Source: Morella rubra
Taxonomy: Eukaryota > Streptophyta > Magnoliopsida > Fagales > Myricaceae
DNA: 64,000 nucleotides
Assembly (NCBI GenBank): GCA_003952965.2
Contig: CM025853.1
Span: 10,053,161 to 10,117,160, forward strand
Reading direction: 5' to 3'
The position numbers and the translations under genes were made by a program. Positions 47,400 to 57,754 of this stretch are shown piece after piece; the stretch's first letter is position 1; every line of letters begins with the position of its first letter. Under the pieces are notes generated by a model, which was given only the letters and a program-made list of their open reading frames with translations, had not been told where the DNA came from and made no database searches.

Positions 47400-48430
47400 A
47401 GATCGTCAAAACCCGTTCGGACCACTTGATAATCGTTCGGACTGTTTACTGTAAGCTCGAACGTGTCGTCTTATATAAAGCCCACCGTCCGAATGGTTAT
47501 GTATACGGTCAGGACGCTTTCGTTTACGATCATTTCATTGAGACATTGTCATTTGGGATTTACAAACGGCGTCGTGAAATGTAAGCTATCGTTCAGACGT
47601 ATAATGTATCGTCCGGACATTGTTGTTTATTATTAGATGCTATCATCTTAGTATTTCTAAAACGGTGTCGTGAAATATAAGCTAGCGTTTGGACAATGGT
47701 GTCCCGTCCGAATGTGTTCATTTATGACGAGACGTTGTCGTTTGAGGATTACTAAAATGAAATCGTGAACTATAAGATAGTGTTCAGACGTGTATAGCAT
47801 CGTGCAGACTGTTAGGAAATTTTGACAGCAACAATTCCCTCGAAAACTAATACACGTAGGCGTCCAAAAGCCATTTGATGAGTCTGAATAGTGTTCAAGC
47901 ATATGAAAGATGGAGAATCACGGATAGTGTAGCAAAAAAGAGAAAATACTTAGAAAACTAGAGATTTGAGTAAGAGGATAAGAGGGGAGCTGATTTTGGG
48001 CATCCAACCTCATTGAATAGGGTGTGGAAGGAGCATCTCATTTGGGATTTCATATTGGATTGCATTTGAAGTTAGTGCGTTTTAAATTCAATTGTTTTAG
48101 GATGAAAAACATGGATTTTAGGATATGAAAGCATGTGTTTTTTGAAATTTTAGTCTAGATGGAGTTTAGGCTTGGTGTGATGTGTTTAGGAGTGTTGTAT
48201 TAGGGTGATTGGAGTTTAGGTTGGTATGTGTTTATATTGAAGTGTTTGTGATTTGGGTTGATTTTGGCATAAATTTGTGGTAAAAATGGAGTTTGTGCGT
48301 CAAAGAAGTATCTTGTTCGATAATTGCAGTCCGGAGGGCTTATAGTTTGTTCGGACTCTAGTTTTTATTTCGAACGCTTTGCTAAAGACGTCCGGACGCT
48401 AATACTTTTGGTTCGGACGATTATGAACAC
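47400..48430. repeat. motif array 3 and third leader in CACTA 2
   Basis: CGTTCGGACC, CGTCCGAATG and GTCCGGACG motifs around a purine-rich leader (47950-48069, donor GAAG|TTAGT, decayed from element 1's GAG|GTTAGT). Counterpart of 12225-13055. Confidence 0.65.
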
Positions 48431-48509
48431 CTCTTAATGGTTTTTGCTGTTATGTTCATGCATTCATTGAGTGGAGCCGATGCATTCTGTTGTGTTGAAT
48501 TATTAGTTT

Positions 48510-49200
48510 AAGAAAGTATTGGGAGAAGAGGAAGGCCAAGTTATGGCATCAAATGTGAAGGCTACTTTAGAACGGTTGTTTACAGAATATAACAATGACA
48601 ACCATGGTAGTGTCGGGGAGGTGGGTGACAGTGATAGTGTGAATTTGGAGGATAACAAAGATTGGGATGAGTTTGATTTTGTAAGGACTGCTAGCCAAAT
48701 TTCTGGCCCCAAATCTGAGGTGGAGAGGTATTTATCAGAGTTAGTTGAACAAAGACTCCTCCATTTGAAATTTTGCTTTGGTGGAAGCTTAATGCTTCTA
48801 AGTATCCTATCCTTGCCTGAATAGCTCGTGACATGTTGGCAATTCTCATTACCACTGTACCTTCTAAGTCAATATTTAGCACTGGAGGTCGAGTCTTGGA
48901 TCCCTTTCGGAGTTCATTGGCCCTAAAAACTGCAAAAGGTCTCATTTGTGCTCAAAATTGGATGAGATGCAACCCTATTATGGAGGAGGAGGACATAACT
49001 TCGATATGACAGAAGATCCACAAACTTATACGCTTGACTCAGGTAATTTTATTTTTACTTTTGTTAGTTTATTAGTTTGAATAATATTTTTATTTTAATA
49101 AATTATAACTTGGTGTATATAAATGTATTATGTAGAGTTACCCATCTTGGCGACGAAGATCGAGGAGTAGAGATTTTGAAGGAGTTACCCATCTTTAAGA
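48510..49200 (+). pseudogene. hAT transposase C-terminal fragment inside CACTA 2
   Basis: The first part reads K-V-L-G-E-E-E-G, then A-T-L-E-R-L-F-T-E-Y-N-N and S-E-V-E-R-Y-L-S-E. After one frame change near 48755 comes a hAT dimerisation signature: L-L-W-W-K-L-N, Y-P-I-L-A, V-P-S-K-S-I-F-S-T-G-G-R-V-L-D and L-I-C-A-Q-N-W. A TGA at 48821 interrupts it. A possible intron (49040-49135, donor AG|GTAATT) and a short 3' exon follow. RICESLEEPER-type hAT transposases end this way (PF05699). Only the last third of such a gene is present. Confidence 0.8.
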
Positions 49201-49484
49201 TGTTCTTACTAGTTACTTCTCTAAGTTTATTATTTTGGATTTTATTGGTTAAGACTTTAGATTCTCATCTTGTTGTAATGTTCTCTAAGTTTATTGATTT
49301 TAGATTTTATTAGTTTGGACTTTAGATTCTTATCTTATCTTTTAAGATGATCTTTAATTTTATTGATTTTAGATTTCTTTAGTTTAGATTTTATTAGTAT
49401 GTGATCAATGGACCAAAATAAATTTAAAAAAAAAATACATTGAGCCAAGTGCATAAAATGCTAAAAAAATACCCAATATGAATG

Positions 49485-49625
49485 TAGGTTAACCGGAAAC
49501 TGCCACCGCTAAGGGCCGATTTTTGCCCTTAACGATGTAGGTGTAGGTGACCAATATTTGAAAATCGGCCTATCAGTGTAGGTGCTGATTTTGGCCAAAA
49601 CCGACACCTACACCAGGGTTGAATA
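49485..49625. repeat. near-palindromic segment at the hAT/CACTA junction
   Basis: GTGTAGGTGCTGATTTTGG is followed at once by CCAAAACCGACACCTACAC (16 of 19 pairs, no loop). A second CGATGTAGGTGTAGGTG phrase and AAGGGC...GCCCTT lie just before it. It looks like the foldback end of a MITE. Confidence 0.6.
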
Positions 49626-49629
49626 GCTC

Positions 49630-49961
49630 TACAGATTCGAGATTGAGGAGATGAGGGCTAGACAAATGGAATATGAAGCACATCTATCAAGCAGTCAGAT
49701 ATGGAGCAAAAGATGCGAGAGCATCTGCAAATGATAGAGGAGCAGCAATGGAAGAAAGATGAAGAGCTAATGCAGATGATAGCGAAGCAGGAACGGAAAA
49801 AAGTCGAAAAACATCAGAAGATGATGCAGGAACAACAAATGAACATAGTGGAACAACAAGAACGGAAGATGCAACTAATAGTGGAGCATATGCGTGAGCA
49901 GCTAATTGAGCAGATTAGACAGCTACAATCTCGTACGACACCCAAACGAAAATTTGGGTAG
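49630..49961 (+). pseudogene. 3' end of TNPA-like gene in CACTA 2
   Basis: Matches the last exon of element 1 (20490-20836): E-I-E-E-M-R-A-R-Q-M-E-Y-E, then the Gln/Glu/Met-rich coiled coil, ending R-K-F-G and TAG at 49959-49961. There is no start, and the conserved DNA-binding part is missing. It retains the ancestral C-terminus that element 1 lost by a small frame change. Confidence 0.7.
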
Positions 49962-50139
49962 ATTTATGTATTTTCACTACTTGTCAGTACTTATCGATTA
50001 TGTATTTTATTTAATTTTAATGACGATTGCATATTTGTAGATATTTTATTATACTACGAGTATTGAATATCTTTCTATTTATATTATTTGCAAATTTTTT
50101 TAAAAAAATTAATTAAATTAATTCAAATACGTAGAAAAC

Positions 50140-50640
50140 GGTTCAAACGGTAACAAAAGTCGTCCGAACGGTTCTTGTGCAATGATAACGTGCACACGCA
50201 TAGCTATCCATCCAAACACTTCACATTAAATTCGTCCGTCCGCACAGTTATTCTCGCCTGCACACAGTCTTTTAATAAGCAACCATTCGCATGGTAACAA
50301 AACACGTTTTAACGTGTCCAACAAAAAAAACGTCTGAACTGTCTATGTAAGGGTTCAAACGGTTTTTGAAGCTGACAAAAACTATTTCTTCATAATGAAA
50401 CAACGGTGTGGACGTCTTTATGTAATCGTCCGGACAACAGTATATTCCCTTTCGGACAGTGTTATATAACCGTGCACACAGATTGTTCATGACAAAATGC
50501 ATTTCGTCACATTGGACCAACCGTTCGCACAGCTCATGCAAACGGATAGACTGTACGGGACATGACGATTTTCAATTTCATCAATATGGCACCAAACAGT
50601 TCAAATGGTATTGTAAACCTTCCAAATGGTTTCGAGTTAC
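50140..50640. repeat. right-end motif array in CACTA 2
   Basis: Counterpart of 20990-21440, with CGTCCGAACGG, CGTCCGGACAAC and decayed copies before the GTGACAAA terminal repeats. Confidence 0.7.
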
Positions 50641-50785
50641 AGAAGACGAAAATCATCACCTAAAATCTTGGCTGACAGGCTTTAGGTGACAACTCGATTT
50701 TGTCACCCAAAATATTAGCTGACGAAATTGACACTTTAGTTGACAAAATTTTGCAATACCCAAAGTCTTTTTTCTTGTAGTGTAT

Positions 50786-51589
50786 GTGAGACCAAAAAAA
50801 ATAGTTCAGTAGCCTACTAAGAAAACAAAAAATATATATATCTTACTATTAGTCAGGCTTTAAAGTGGTCTTTAACAAAGGCCCAGTCCAACACACCGAC
50901 ACCTCCCCAGTCCAACACATTAACCTTGTCTTCGTTTAGCTTCTCAAAGCTTCCCCATGCTCGAGCATCACCCGTACTGACAGCCTTTTGAAACTTTCTC
51001 GCTTGAACACCCTTTTACACAACCTTCTCTGTTCTTTTTCTGTACTTTTACAATTCCCAAACTCTAGATCTTCTTGTAACTTTAAAACCTCCATATGCAC
51101 CTGCAAATGGCTGCAATCTTCTACCAGCCCTTTTATTCTCAAATCTGCAATCTTCGTTTTTCATTCACCTCTTCTCTAAGACTGAGCCTTGAAGACAAAA
51201 AAAAAAAAATTAGAGTCGTAGATTTTTTTTTAATTTTTTTTTTTAACGTTTGTATAGAGATATTCTTTAATTTATTGAGAATTTCTTCTCTGATGTGAAG
51301 CGATTGTTTTAAATTACTTAGGATTTTGGCTTGATTTGAGTTTTGTTTGTGATAGTTGTCTTTTTTTAAGCTCTGATTTTGTTGGATAGTTCGATTTTGA
51401 GCTCGGTCGAATAAATTCTAACTTGACTCGTGTATGTATGTTTAATCAAGTTCAAGTCGAGCTTAAACATGAAAAATTTTAATCAAGCTGAATTCAAACA
51501 CCCCTACAAAAACTCGATTCGAGCTCGAACTCACAAATATGTCTAACGAGTTGAGTTTGAACAACCAATACTCAACTCTAATACAGTCT
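50786..51589. other. right part of the proposed hAT-like shell
   Basis: No gene recognised. The last 180 bp are rich in GAGCTCG/TCGAGTT phrases characteristic of degenerate hAT copies. Confidence 0.4.
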
Positions 51590-51861
51590 TACTTGTATGG
51601 TTGTTCCTCTTCGGAATAAGCACAATACAAGAATAATTAATTTATTTTAACAAAAAACCTGATGGATATGAAGAATAGCTTTCTATTGCATCAATTAAAT
51701 CACCCTTTATGAGATCCGTGAATTATATTCTTGATAAAACAAGGGAATATCGTTAAGCCATTTGGTCATGGGCTTTCATAGGCATTCTATTTTCTTCACT
51801 CCAATAAATATTTCAATCTCATCCAAGATTTGGCAAAGTATTTCATTTTCATGTTTAGGTC
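51590..51861. repeat. segmental-duplication unit B, PCR upstream flank
   Basis: Aligns with 4080-4335 (for example 'aattaatttattttaacaaa' and 'atttggcaaagtatt'). The continuation of the same flank is at 55770. Confidence 0.7.
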
Positions 51862-53150
51862 AGTTAGTGTATAATCCTAGTTGGCTTTAACTTCGTGTGT
51901 AATTGAGTTTAATTCTTGAGATATGAAGATGTATTGAAGCTTCAATGTATAGCTGAAGACAGTAGTGCAAATACACATTTTGGACATATGTTTATGGGAT
52001 TCAAGTTTGATTGGAAAATGCACAGAGTCAGTTAACGCGAGATGGAGGCGTTACTTTTTCCTGAGAAAGTTCAAGTTCGTTGGAAGTCAGATGCAAATTT
52101 GACAAAATTGTGACTTATACAACTGCTATAACAGATTTTAGTTAGAACGATTATAACTGATTACTGAACGTCAAGAAGGCCAAGATGGTCGAGAAACTTC
52201 CTTATTATTTCGTGCATTACCCTCAGTATACATCCCCAATATTTTCTCATCGTTCATTAACTTAGAAAATTACAGAAATTGAGCCTTCATTGAAAAATCC
52301 ACTCAAAGAGCCTCTATTATTTTTCTGAGCTGTGTTGTGCGAACTAAGCATGAAACCTTGAGATATATCCCCTTTCTTTAGGTTCTTAGTTCCAGATTTG
52401 ATTGCCATACTTTTCCCTAAAAGAAATTCAAGATCTTCAGAATTGCTGGAAATCTTGAAGGTCACGAAGTGCCTGTTCTTGAGTTGTTGTTGGTATGAGT
52501 TCACATGAATAGATAGGTAAAGTGTCTAAGCTTTTTGAATGGATGAGAGGTTCTCAATCCTTGCTAGTTGCAGATTGGATGTTGTATTCTGGGTAAGAAA
52601 TTGAGTGTTAGACTAGGAATTTTAGGAATTCTTGAGTCTATGATCACTTGTATTTCGAGTTTGAAAAGCTAGTGAAATCTTTTCCTTGGCCTATGGGCCA
52701 GTAGAGTTTTTTCTCTTGGAATTTGTTTCCAAGAGATTTTCTCTTCGTAACCAAATATTGGTGTCATTGTGTGGTGATTGTTAAGTTTATTGTGTTCTTG
52801 ATTAATTGTTAATAATCTTTGAATAGTGGCTAAGAATTGATAGAGTTCTTGGCTATAAAGAATATGAGATAAAGAGATTCCAATGTGCACAATTTATATT
52901 CTGCATTGATAAATATTATCGTAGTTTTATGCATATTGAAATTGTTGATTTGCACTTGTGAAGTTTGTGCAGAAAGTTATTAAGTGCAAAAAGTTGTAGG
53001 AAAATTTGTAAACCTATTCCCCTCTCTAGGTTCGGGTACTATTGTTTTGGGTCTTAAATCGTCTTGTTCAAGGTCGCATTTAGAAAAGTTTAAAAAAATT
53101 TACTATTGTTGTGAAAATTGAGATAGACAGGAATTTATTGAATTTTATAA
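51862..53150 (+). mobile_element. LTR-like sequence (copia type)
   Basis: About 1.2 kb present in unit B but not unit A. The end (TTGTAAACCTATTCCCCTCTCTAGGT) resembles the 3' end of long copia (SIRE-like) LTRs. No gag/pol or second LTR is seen, so a solo or truncated LTR is inferred. Confidence 0.4.
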
Positions 53151-53460
53151 TATAAAAAAGGGAAATTGATATTTTAGTCCTTAGGTTTTAGCCACTTTTA
53201 CATATTAGTCCTTCACTTTCAAACTTCAAAATTATAATCCCTTAATTTTCTTATTTTGACAAAATCACCCTTTCGTTAACTTTCCGTCCATATTCTTAAC
53301 GGTAGATTCTCCCAGGTCATCATAAATTACATCTGGCATGAGTAATAAGGGATGTCACTTACAGCTCAACAAAAACTCCCATTTCATTTTTCGAAAACAG
53401 CATCGTCCCTCCTTATTCCCCCTCCTTTCTTTTCGTTTATTTTCTTTCTTCTTTCTTCCC

Positions 53461-53500
53461 TCTTCTTCTTCTTCTTCTTCTTCTTCTTCTTCTTCTTCTT
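53461..53500. repeat. (TCT)13 microsatellite
   Basis: About 13 perfect TCT units inside the Pack-MULE. The + strand open frame crossing it is a poly-Ser run and is not called a gene. Confidence 0.9.
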
Positions 53501-53974
53501 TCGCTGTTGGGGAGTTTGACGAGCATTCACGGCGGGTGTTGAGCTATGCGTTTAAGTCTACAAGACCGTTTCAGATTGCCACGTGCAGAGGGATTTCCTG
53601 GTGAATTTCTAAGAAGGGTCGCCTTTTAAATGCAAGCTATCTCACCGTCATACACGAAATGAGTTTGTTCAAGGTAAATATTATGGTGGGTCAGTGAAAG
53701 ACGTACGTTTCTATGCTTCCTAGTTGAAGCTCTCTTCAAGGCTATAGAAGAGAGTGCAAAGCTCCAGTAAGAAATGTCAAAACCATGGCTCCTCCATGCT
53801 GGAAATAAACCATAAGTGCATACTGATCCACACAATACAAAATAATGTTAAATAAAAGCTCAATACCTTCTGCGAAAATCGGAACAGTGCAAAAACTAAA
53901 GTTTGCACCAGTTCCTTGCGTCCATGATGACATGGTAACCATGATACACTAACTAACATATTTTTGGAAGCCAA

Positions 53975-54225
53975 TTTCCGGCCGTTCCAATGCCCGATGA
54001 TATCACGTTACCGCAGTTCGTGTTTCAGGATGCTGAACTGTATGCGGACAAGGTAGCCTTTGTGGAGGCTGTGACCGGAAAGGAAGTGACTTATGGTGAT
54101 ATGACTAGAGACACGAGGAGTTTTGCCAAGGCGTTGAGGTCTCTCGGCCTTTCGACTGGGTACGTGGTGATTTTTGTACTTCCGAATGTCGCAGAATATG
54201 CAATTCCTGCTCTGGGCCTTTCGAA
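53975..54225 (+). pseudogene. ACOS5/4CL-like acyl-CoA ligase fragment captured by Pack-MULE
   Basis: About 84 codons in one frame: F-P-A-V-P at 53975, M-P-D-D-I-T-L-P-Q-F-V-F-Q from ATG 53990, then K-V-A-F-V-E-A-V-T-G-K, V-T-Y-G-D and V-L-P-N-V-A-E-Y. This is the N-terminal part of the AMP-binding enzyme family and closest, from memory of the family, to ACOS5 (4CL-like 1), the fatty acyl-CoA synthetase of pollen-wall sporopollenin synthesis. Similarity stops at about 54225, before the AMP-binding P-loop (S-S-G-T-T-G), so it cannot be catalytic. The open frame runs a further ~40 codons into unrelated DNA. Confidence 0.8.
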
Positions 54226-54940
54226 TATCCAAAGTTGCTTTGGCCACAACTCTCTTCGTATGCTTATCATCTTCAACCTTGTATATCTCAGCCCTAGAAA
54301 AAAGTCCACGGAATGCTCCCTGGTGGTTTCGGCCCCAAAATTCTGGTTATAATAGTTGTTGTCTAAGCTAAGAGTCATTGCTTCTCTTTCATGGCTTCCG
54401 TACTCGTGGGTTCCCATGCATAAAGAACGTGCTTTGTAGTTAAAGAGAGAATCCTTTTCTTGGAGGCAACTCATGGGTTGTCTCCATAACAAACATGCTA
54501 TGCACCACCCGTATTTTTTGCAATTTTGCTGAAGGCAACTCATGGGATCATTACACAGATTGCCATATAGACAGGAAGAAGATCAAGAGGAGGAGGAAAT
54601 TGACGTCTCTCACCAACTTGGGAAGAATTGCAATCTGCACCATCCGTATCATAATCGTTGTTGCCTTAGTCCACGCAGGAGGTTTGTTCTAGTAAGTCTC
54701 GGCGACAACCACTAAAGGAGGAAGCTGAAAATGGCGTATATAGTGAAGCGATGGCCTAACTTAAGGAAGCTGATGTCATATACTTTCGCTGTCTCGCTCA
54801 GTTTTGGTCAACACTTGTGGGTTCGGAACACTCGAGCACGACTTGTACAAAGAAGCAAGTCTCCAGTTGCTATATGGGCGTTCTGTCGAGGGAGTGGAAG
54901 AGGTGTTCAGCAATCGAACAGGCCTAACGCAAGCACAACT

Positions 54941-55123
54941 GTAGTCAGTTGGTTGTTTTTGGATATGGTTTTGAGTGGGTACGTACCAGATCCGTTTCCA
55001 TTGAATGAAGTCTTATCTATTTGCGTAGAGTTAGAATTATTATCTCTCGGTCAGCAATTGAATTCTTAGGTTGTAAGGGTGGGATCGTGTTCAGATGTTT
55101 GTGTTGGTTGTAAAGAAAAAGAT
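54941..55123 (+). pseudogene. PPR protein fragment captured by Pack-MULE
   Basis: Frame with V-V-S-W, then L-F-L-D-M-V-L-S-G-Y-V-P-D, L-S-L-G-Q-Q-L and, after a TAG where Trp is usual (55067-55069), D-V-C-V-G-C. This is about one and a half pentatricopeptide repeats, similar to plant organellar PPR proteins of the EMB2261 type (tentative). It is a fragment only. The frame is continuous with upstream Pack-MULE DNA from 54731, so a chimeric transcript is possible. Confidence 0.65.
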
Positions 55124-55580
55124 CTGTACAAAAATAATGAGAAACAAAAACAAGAAATGGATATGGTGGATCTGTACAAGAAAAGATCGATCTTCGATGA
55201 GGCGAGGAAAAAGGTGTGCTTGTGGAGCCTAAAGCATAGATGATGGACCCAATATATTCGAAGAAGAAGGTGAGGGTTGTGAAGAGCAAGAAGAAGCTGG
55301 AGACGTGCCGGAGAAGATGGCGAGAAAAAGCTGGAGAAGTTTTGCGAAGAAAATAAAACAAATCAAGAGGCAAATGACATGGCTCAGTTCAGTGCCACGT
55401 GTAACTTAAGCTGAGGTGGCAAGTGCTGCCGTTAAGAAAATAGACATAAGACTGAGGGAAGAGTGATTTTGTCAAAATAAGAAAATTAAGGGATCATAAT
55501 TTTGAAGTTTAAAAATGAAGGATTAATATGTAAAAATGACCAAAACTCAAGGACTAGAATATCAATTTCCCTATAAAAAA

Positions 55581-56202
55581 AATAGTGAAAGTTTTGAATT
55601 ACTTCGAAACGTGTGGAATTCTACGAGAGTTGGTGATCACAAATAGACTTAAAGTTGCCAATTAAATCGCTATCGTTGGGGCTTCATCGCATCAATGCAA
55701 TTCTGAGGTTGTTAATAATATTATTCCACCTTTGATATTAGGCTCCAAAATAAATCATCCCTTGAACCTTTTTTTGAGGTTCCACCTGCGAGGAAGCTTC
55801 CCAAACGGAATACTATATATTCAGCAGCATTGCCGGAATTAATATTAAATCGCATCCATTTGATTGGGGAGAACGTGGATCTTTTTTTTTTTTTTTTCTG
55901 GATATGCCCGAGTCCAAACACAATTCCAAGTTGCACTTTCTTAAAGCCATCCTACTTAATTTACAACTCTAATTTTACGACATAACTATACCCGCGTGAG
56001 GCTACTTCAATATACAAGTGAATGATAAATATTAACCCCACCCCAATGATAATACGACAACGTCCCATGCACGAAGTCTGATCAACTATGGAGACCTAGG
56101 GCTATGTAAGAACTAGTGAATCCCCCACTGGGCCGGTCCTTTCGTGGTGGTATACATTCTGTTTCAGAGGTTTCTCTTTCTATTGATTCTTTCATAGGTC
56201 CA
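55581..56202. repeat. unit B: PCR gene upstream region
   Basis: 55770-56000 aligns with 4430-4610. 56085-56115 aligns with the pseudogene promoter, but the TATA position reads TATGTAAG. No upstream ORF is called; the frame is open upstream of 56203 but lacks another ATG. Confidence 0.6.
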
Positions 56203-57147
56203 ATGTATCCTTACAATAATGACCTCAAAGCAGCTGCTGCTGCTTCTCAACCGCCACCTCCTCAGGCACCACCTCCTTACGCACAACCTCCATACCCACC
56301 ACCTCCATACGCTTCTCAGCCCACGGGGGAATGGTCCTCCGGTCTCTATGATTGCTGTAATGATACCTCTAATTGTAAGTCCTTCTAATGATCCTTTCCC
56401 CTCTTTTTTTTTTTTTTTGGGGATGATATGATCTTATTCGATGTTCTAACGGTACAACGCGTGTGAATAAATTGCAAATTTTGTATGAAATTCTCCTCGT
56501 TCCAACTTCCAAAGGCTGTCTTACCTGCTGCTGTCCCTGCGTCACCTTTGGCCGCATCGCTGAGATCGCGGACAGGGGGCAAACATGTGAGTAAATCCTT
56601 CGGGCTGATCTCTTCGTGCAGAGTACCTTAAGTACAAAAAGAATGTTATCGGCCTTATTATGCTTATAAGTTTTCTGTCTTTGCCGTCAACTTTTACAGC
56701 TTGTATTGTGGGTTGCACGATCTGTGCCGCTCTTGGCAATGTCGGCTGTGCGTGTTTATACACGATGACATACCGAAGCAAACTGAGAGGCTTCTACTCT
56801 TTGCCTGAAGATCCTTGCGGGGATTGCTGCGTCCATTTCTGGTGCGAATGTTGCTCTCTTTGCCAAGAGTACCGGGAGCTCAAAGCTCGTGGGTTGGACC
56901 CTGCAATAGGTAAAAACACCATGGTATACCTTTTTCAATTACAAAGAAAGTTATTTTCTATAGAAGAGATCACATGATGCATCGATCCACAACCACATTC
57001 AGTCTAGATCCGTAAATCAATCTCTTCTTAATCTCAATTAATCTCCTTTTGTGTTTTCGCGATTAAGGTTGGAGGGCCAATGCTGAGAGAATGAATGCTG
57101 CTGCAATGACAGCACCTCCGTTTGTTCCCTCAAACATGATTCGTTAA
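56203..57147 (+). CDS. PLAC8 / plant cadmium resistance (PCR)-like protein, 4 exons
   Basis: Exons 56203-56374, 56515-56586, 56700-56909 and 57068-57147 (534 nt, 177 aa); all introns are GT-AG. Start MYPYNNDLK, a Pro/Ala/Tyr-rich linker (about residues 10-40, [10 protein letters not shown]), then [11 protein letters not shown] at the start of the PLAC8 domain (PF04749). Next comes the C-C-L-T-C-C-C-P-C motif typical of PCR/CNR proteins, and a hydrophobic Cys-rich stretch ([19 protein letters not shown]) that probably enters the membrane. The end has [21 protein letters not shown] and a basic tail ending M-I-R. Length fits PCR proteins (150-190 aa). Family members sit in the plasma membrane and affect Cd/Zn efflux or Ca entry, or (CNR branch) organ size. 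Which applies here is unknown. No clear TATA box. Confidence 0.85.
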
Positions 57148-57754
57148 GGCTCTCACGGTTGTTGTTCTTTTCGTTCATGTAGTCTTTTTTCTTTATCTAT
57201 CATTTTGATCCCCTCCAGGCAACTGATCTTTCAACCATGTACTTTGACTTGTATCAGTTCTTGTGCTTGTTTTTGGAGTTGCGTACTTTCTGTATGGGCC
57301 AAATTATAAATAAGATAAGTAGAGATAAATGTAATTTTCACCTATCAAATATTCAAATTTTGTGTTTATTCAATAATAAAAAGATTAATGTGTATTACAT
57401 TTTAAGAGTAAGATCTTTTTTTATCTCTGAATATTGATGAAAAATGTATTTATTCAATAAAAAAAAGGATTAATGTGTATTACATTTTAAGATCCTTTTT
57501 TTTAGTTCTCATCTTTTTTTTGGCTCTTGCCAACCTGTGCTCTTAATTCCCATTCCCAGCAGCTTCTTGGTGTACGTTCGCCTTAGCATGCCTTGTCACA
57601 ACTACTGCGCGCAGTACCCAAAACAAATGCTCCCGCGTTTGCCAGCGCTTAGCGTCGTCGATCTTCTGACTTATTCGACAAACTCTATAACCTGGACTGA
57701 CTGGCTTCTCCAACATGGTATCAATAATATTATACAACAAAACAATTTTAATTA
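57148..57754. other. 3' flank of the PCR gene
   Basis: 'ttggagttgcg' (57277) recurs at 21720 beyond CACTA 1. A phrase 'attaatgtgtattacatttt' is repeated at 57383 and 57469. No further gene. Confidence 0.5.

Larger units (their letters stand above)
43058..50782 (+). mobile_element. CACTA element 2, 7.7 kb, with hAT fragment
   Basis: Left CACTGCAAGAAAG and right CTTTTTTTCTTGTAGTG are inverted. TAT at 43055-43057 and 50783-50785 is a perfect 3 bp TSD. It aligns with element 1 over the left 5.4 kb (three motif arrays, genes 1 and 2, third leader) and the right 1.15 kb (end of TNPA, right array). The TNP2 region and most of TNPA are absent, replaced by about 1.1 kb that includes a hAT transposase 3' part. 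It is therefore a non-autonomous derivative. Confidence 0.92.
36137..51589. mobile_element. possible hAT-like shell enclosing later insertions
   Basis: At 36137 TAGGGCTGTA starts DNA full of GCTCGGCT/AGCTCG phrases, as in plant hAT elements beginning TAGGGCTGTAAA. At 51580-51589 TACAGTCTTA closes similar DNA with CGAGCTCGAACTC. The unit A sequence that is continuous at about 4070-4085 is split exactly across these points. The proposed TSD is weak (4 of 8). Inside lie R2, the pararetrovirus fragment and CACTA 2. Confidence 0.45.
53160..55571. mobile_element. Pack-MULE, 2.4 kb, with 9 bp TSD
   Basis: Left GGGAAATTGATATTTTAGTC and inverted right GGGAAATTGATATTCTAGTC begin TIRs of about 150 bp with high identity. 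TATAAAAAA stands at 53151-53159 and 55572-55580, a perfect 9 bp TSD. The interior has no MULE transposase but holds fragments of unrelated host genes (4CL-like at 53975, PPR at 54941) and unassigned pieces. The GC-richer interior contrasts with the AT-rich TIRs. Confidence 0.92.

Noticed and set aside
53338..53604. 88-codon frame with poly-Ser on +
   Set aside because: Poly-Ser comes from the (TCT)13 microsatellite and the rest overlaps the Pack-MULE TIR.
54008..54543. Minus-strand open frames opposite the ACOS5-like fragment
   Set aside because: Shadows of the + strand coding fragment with no homology of their own.
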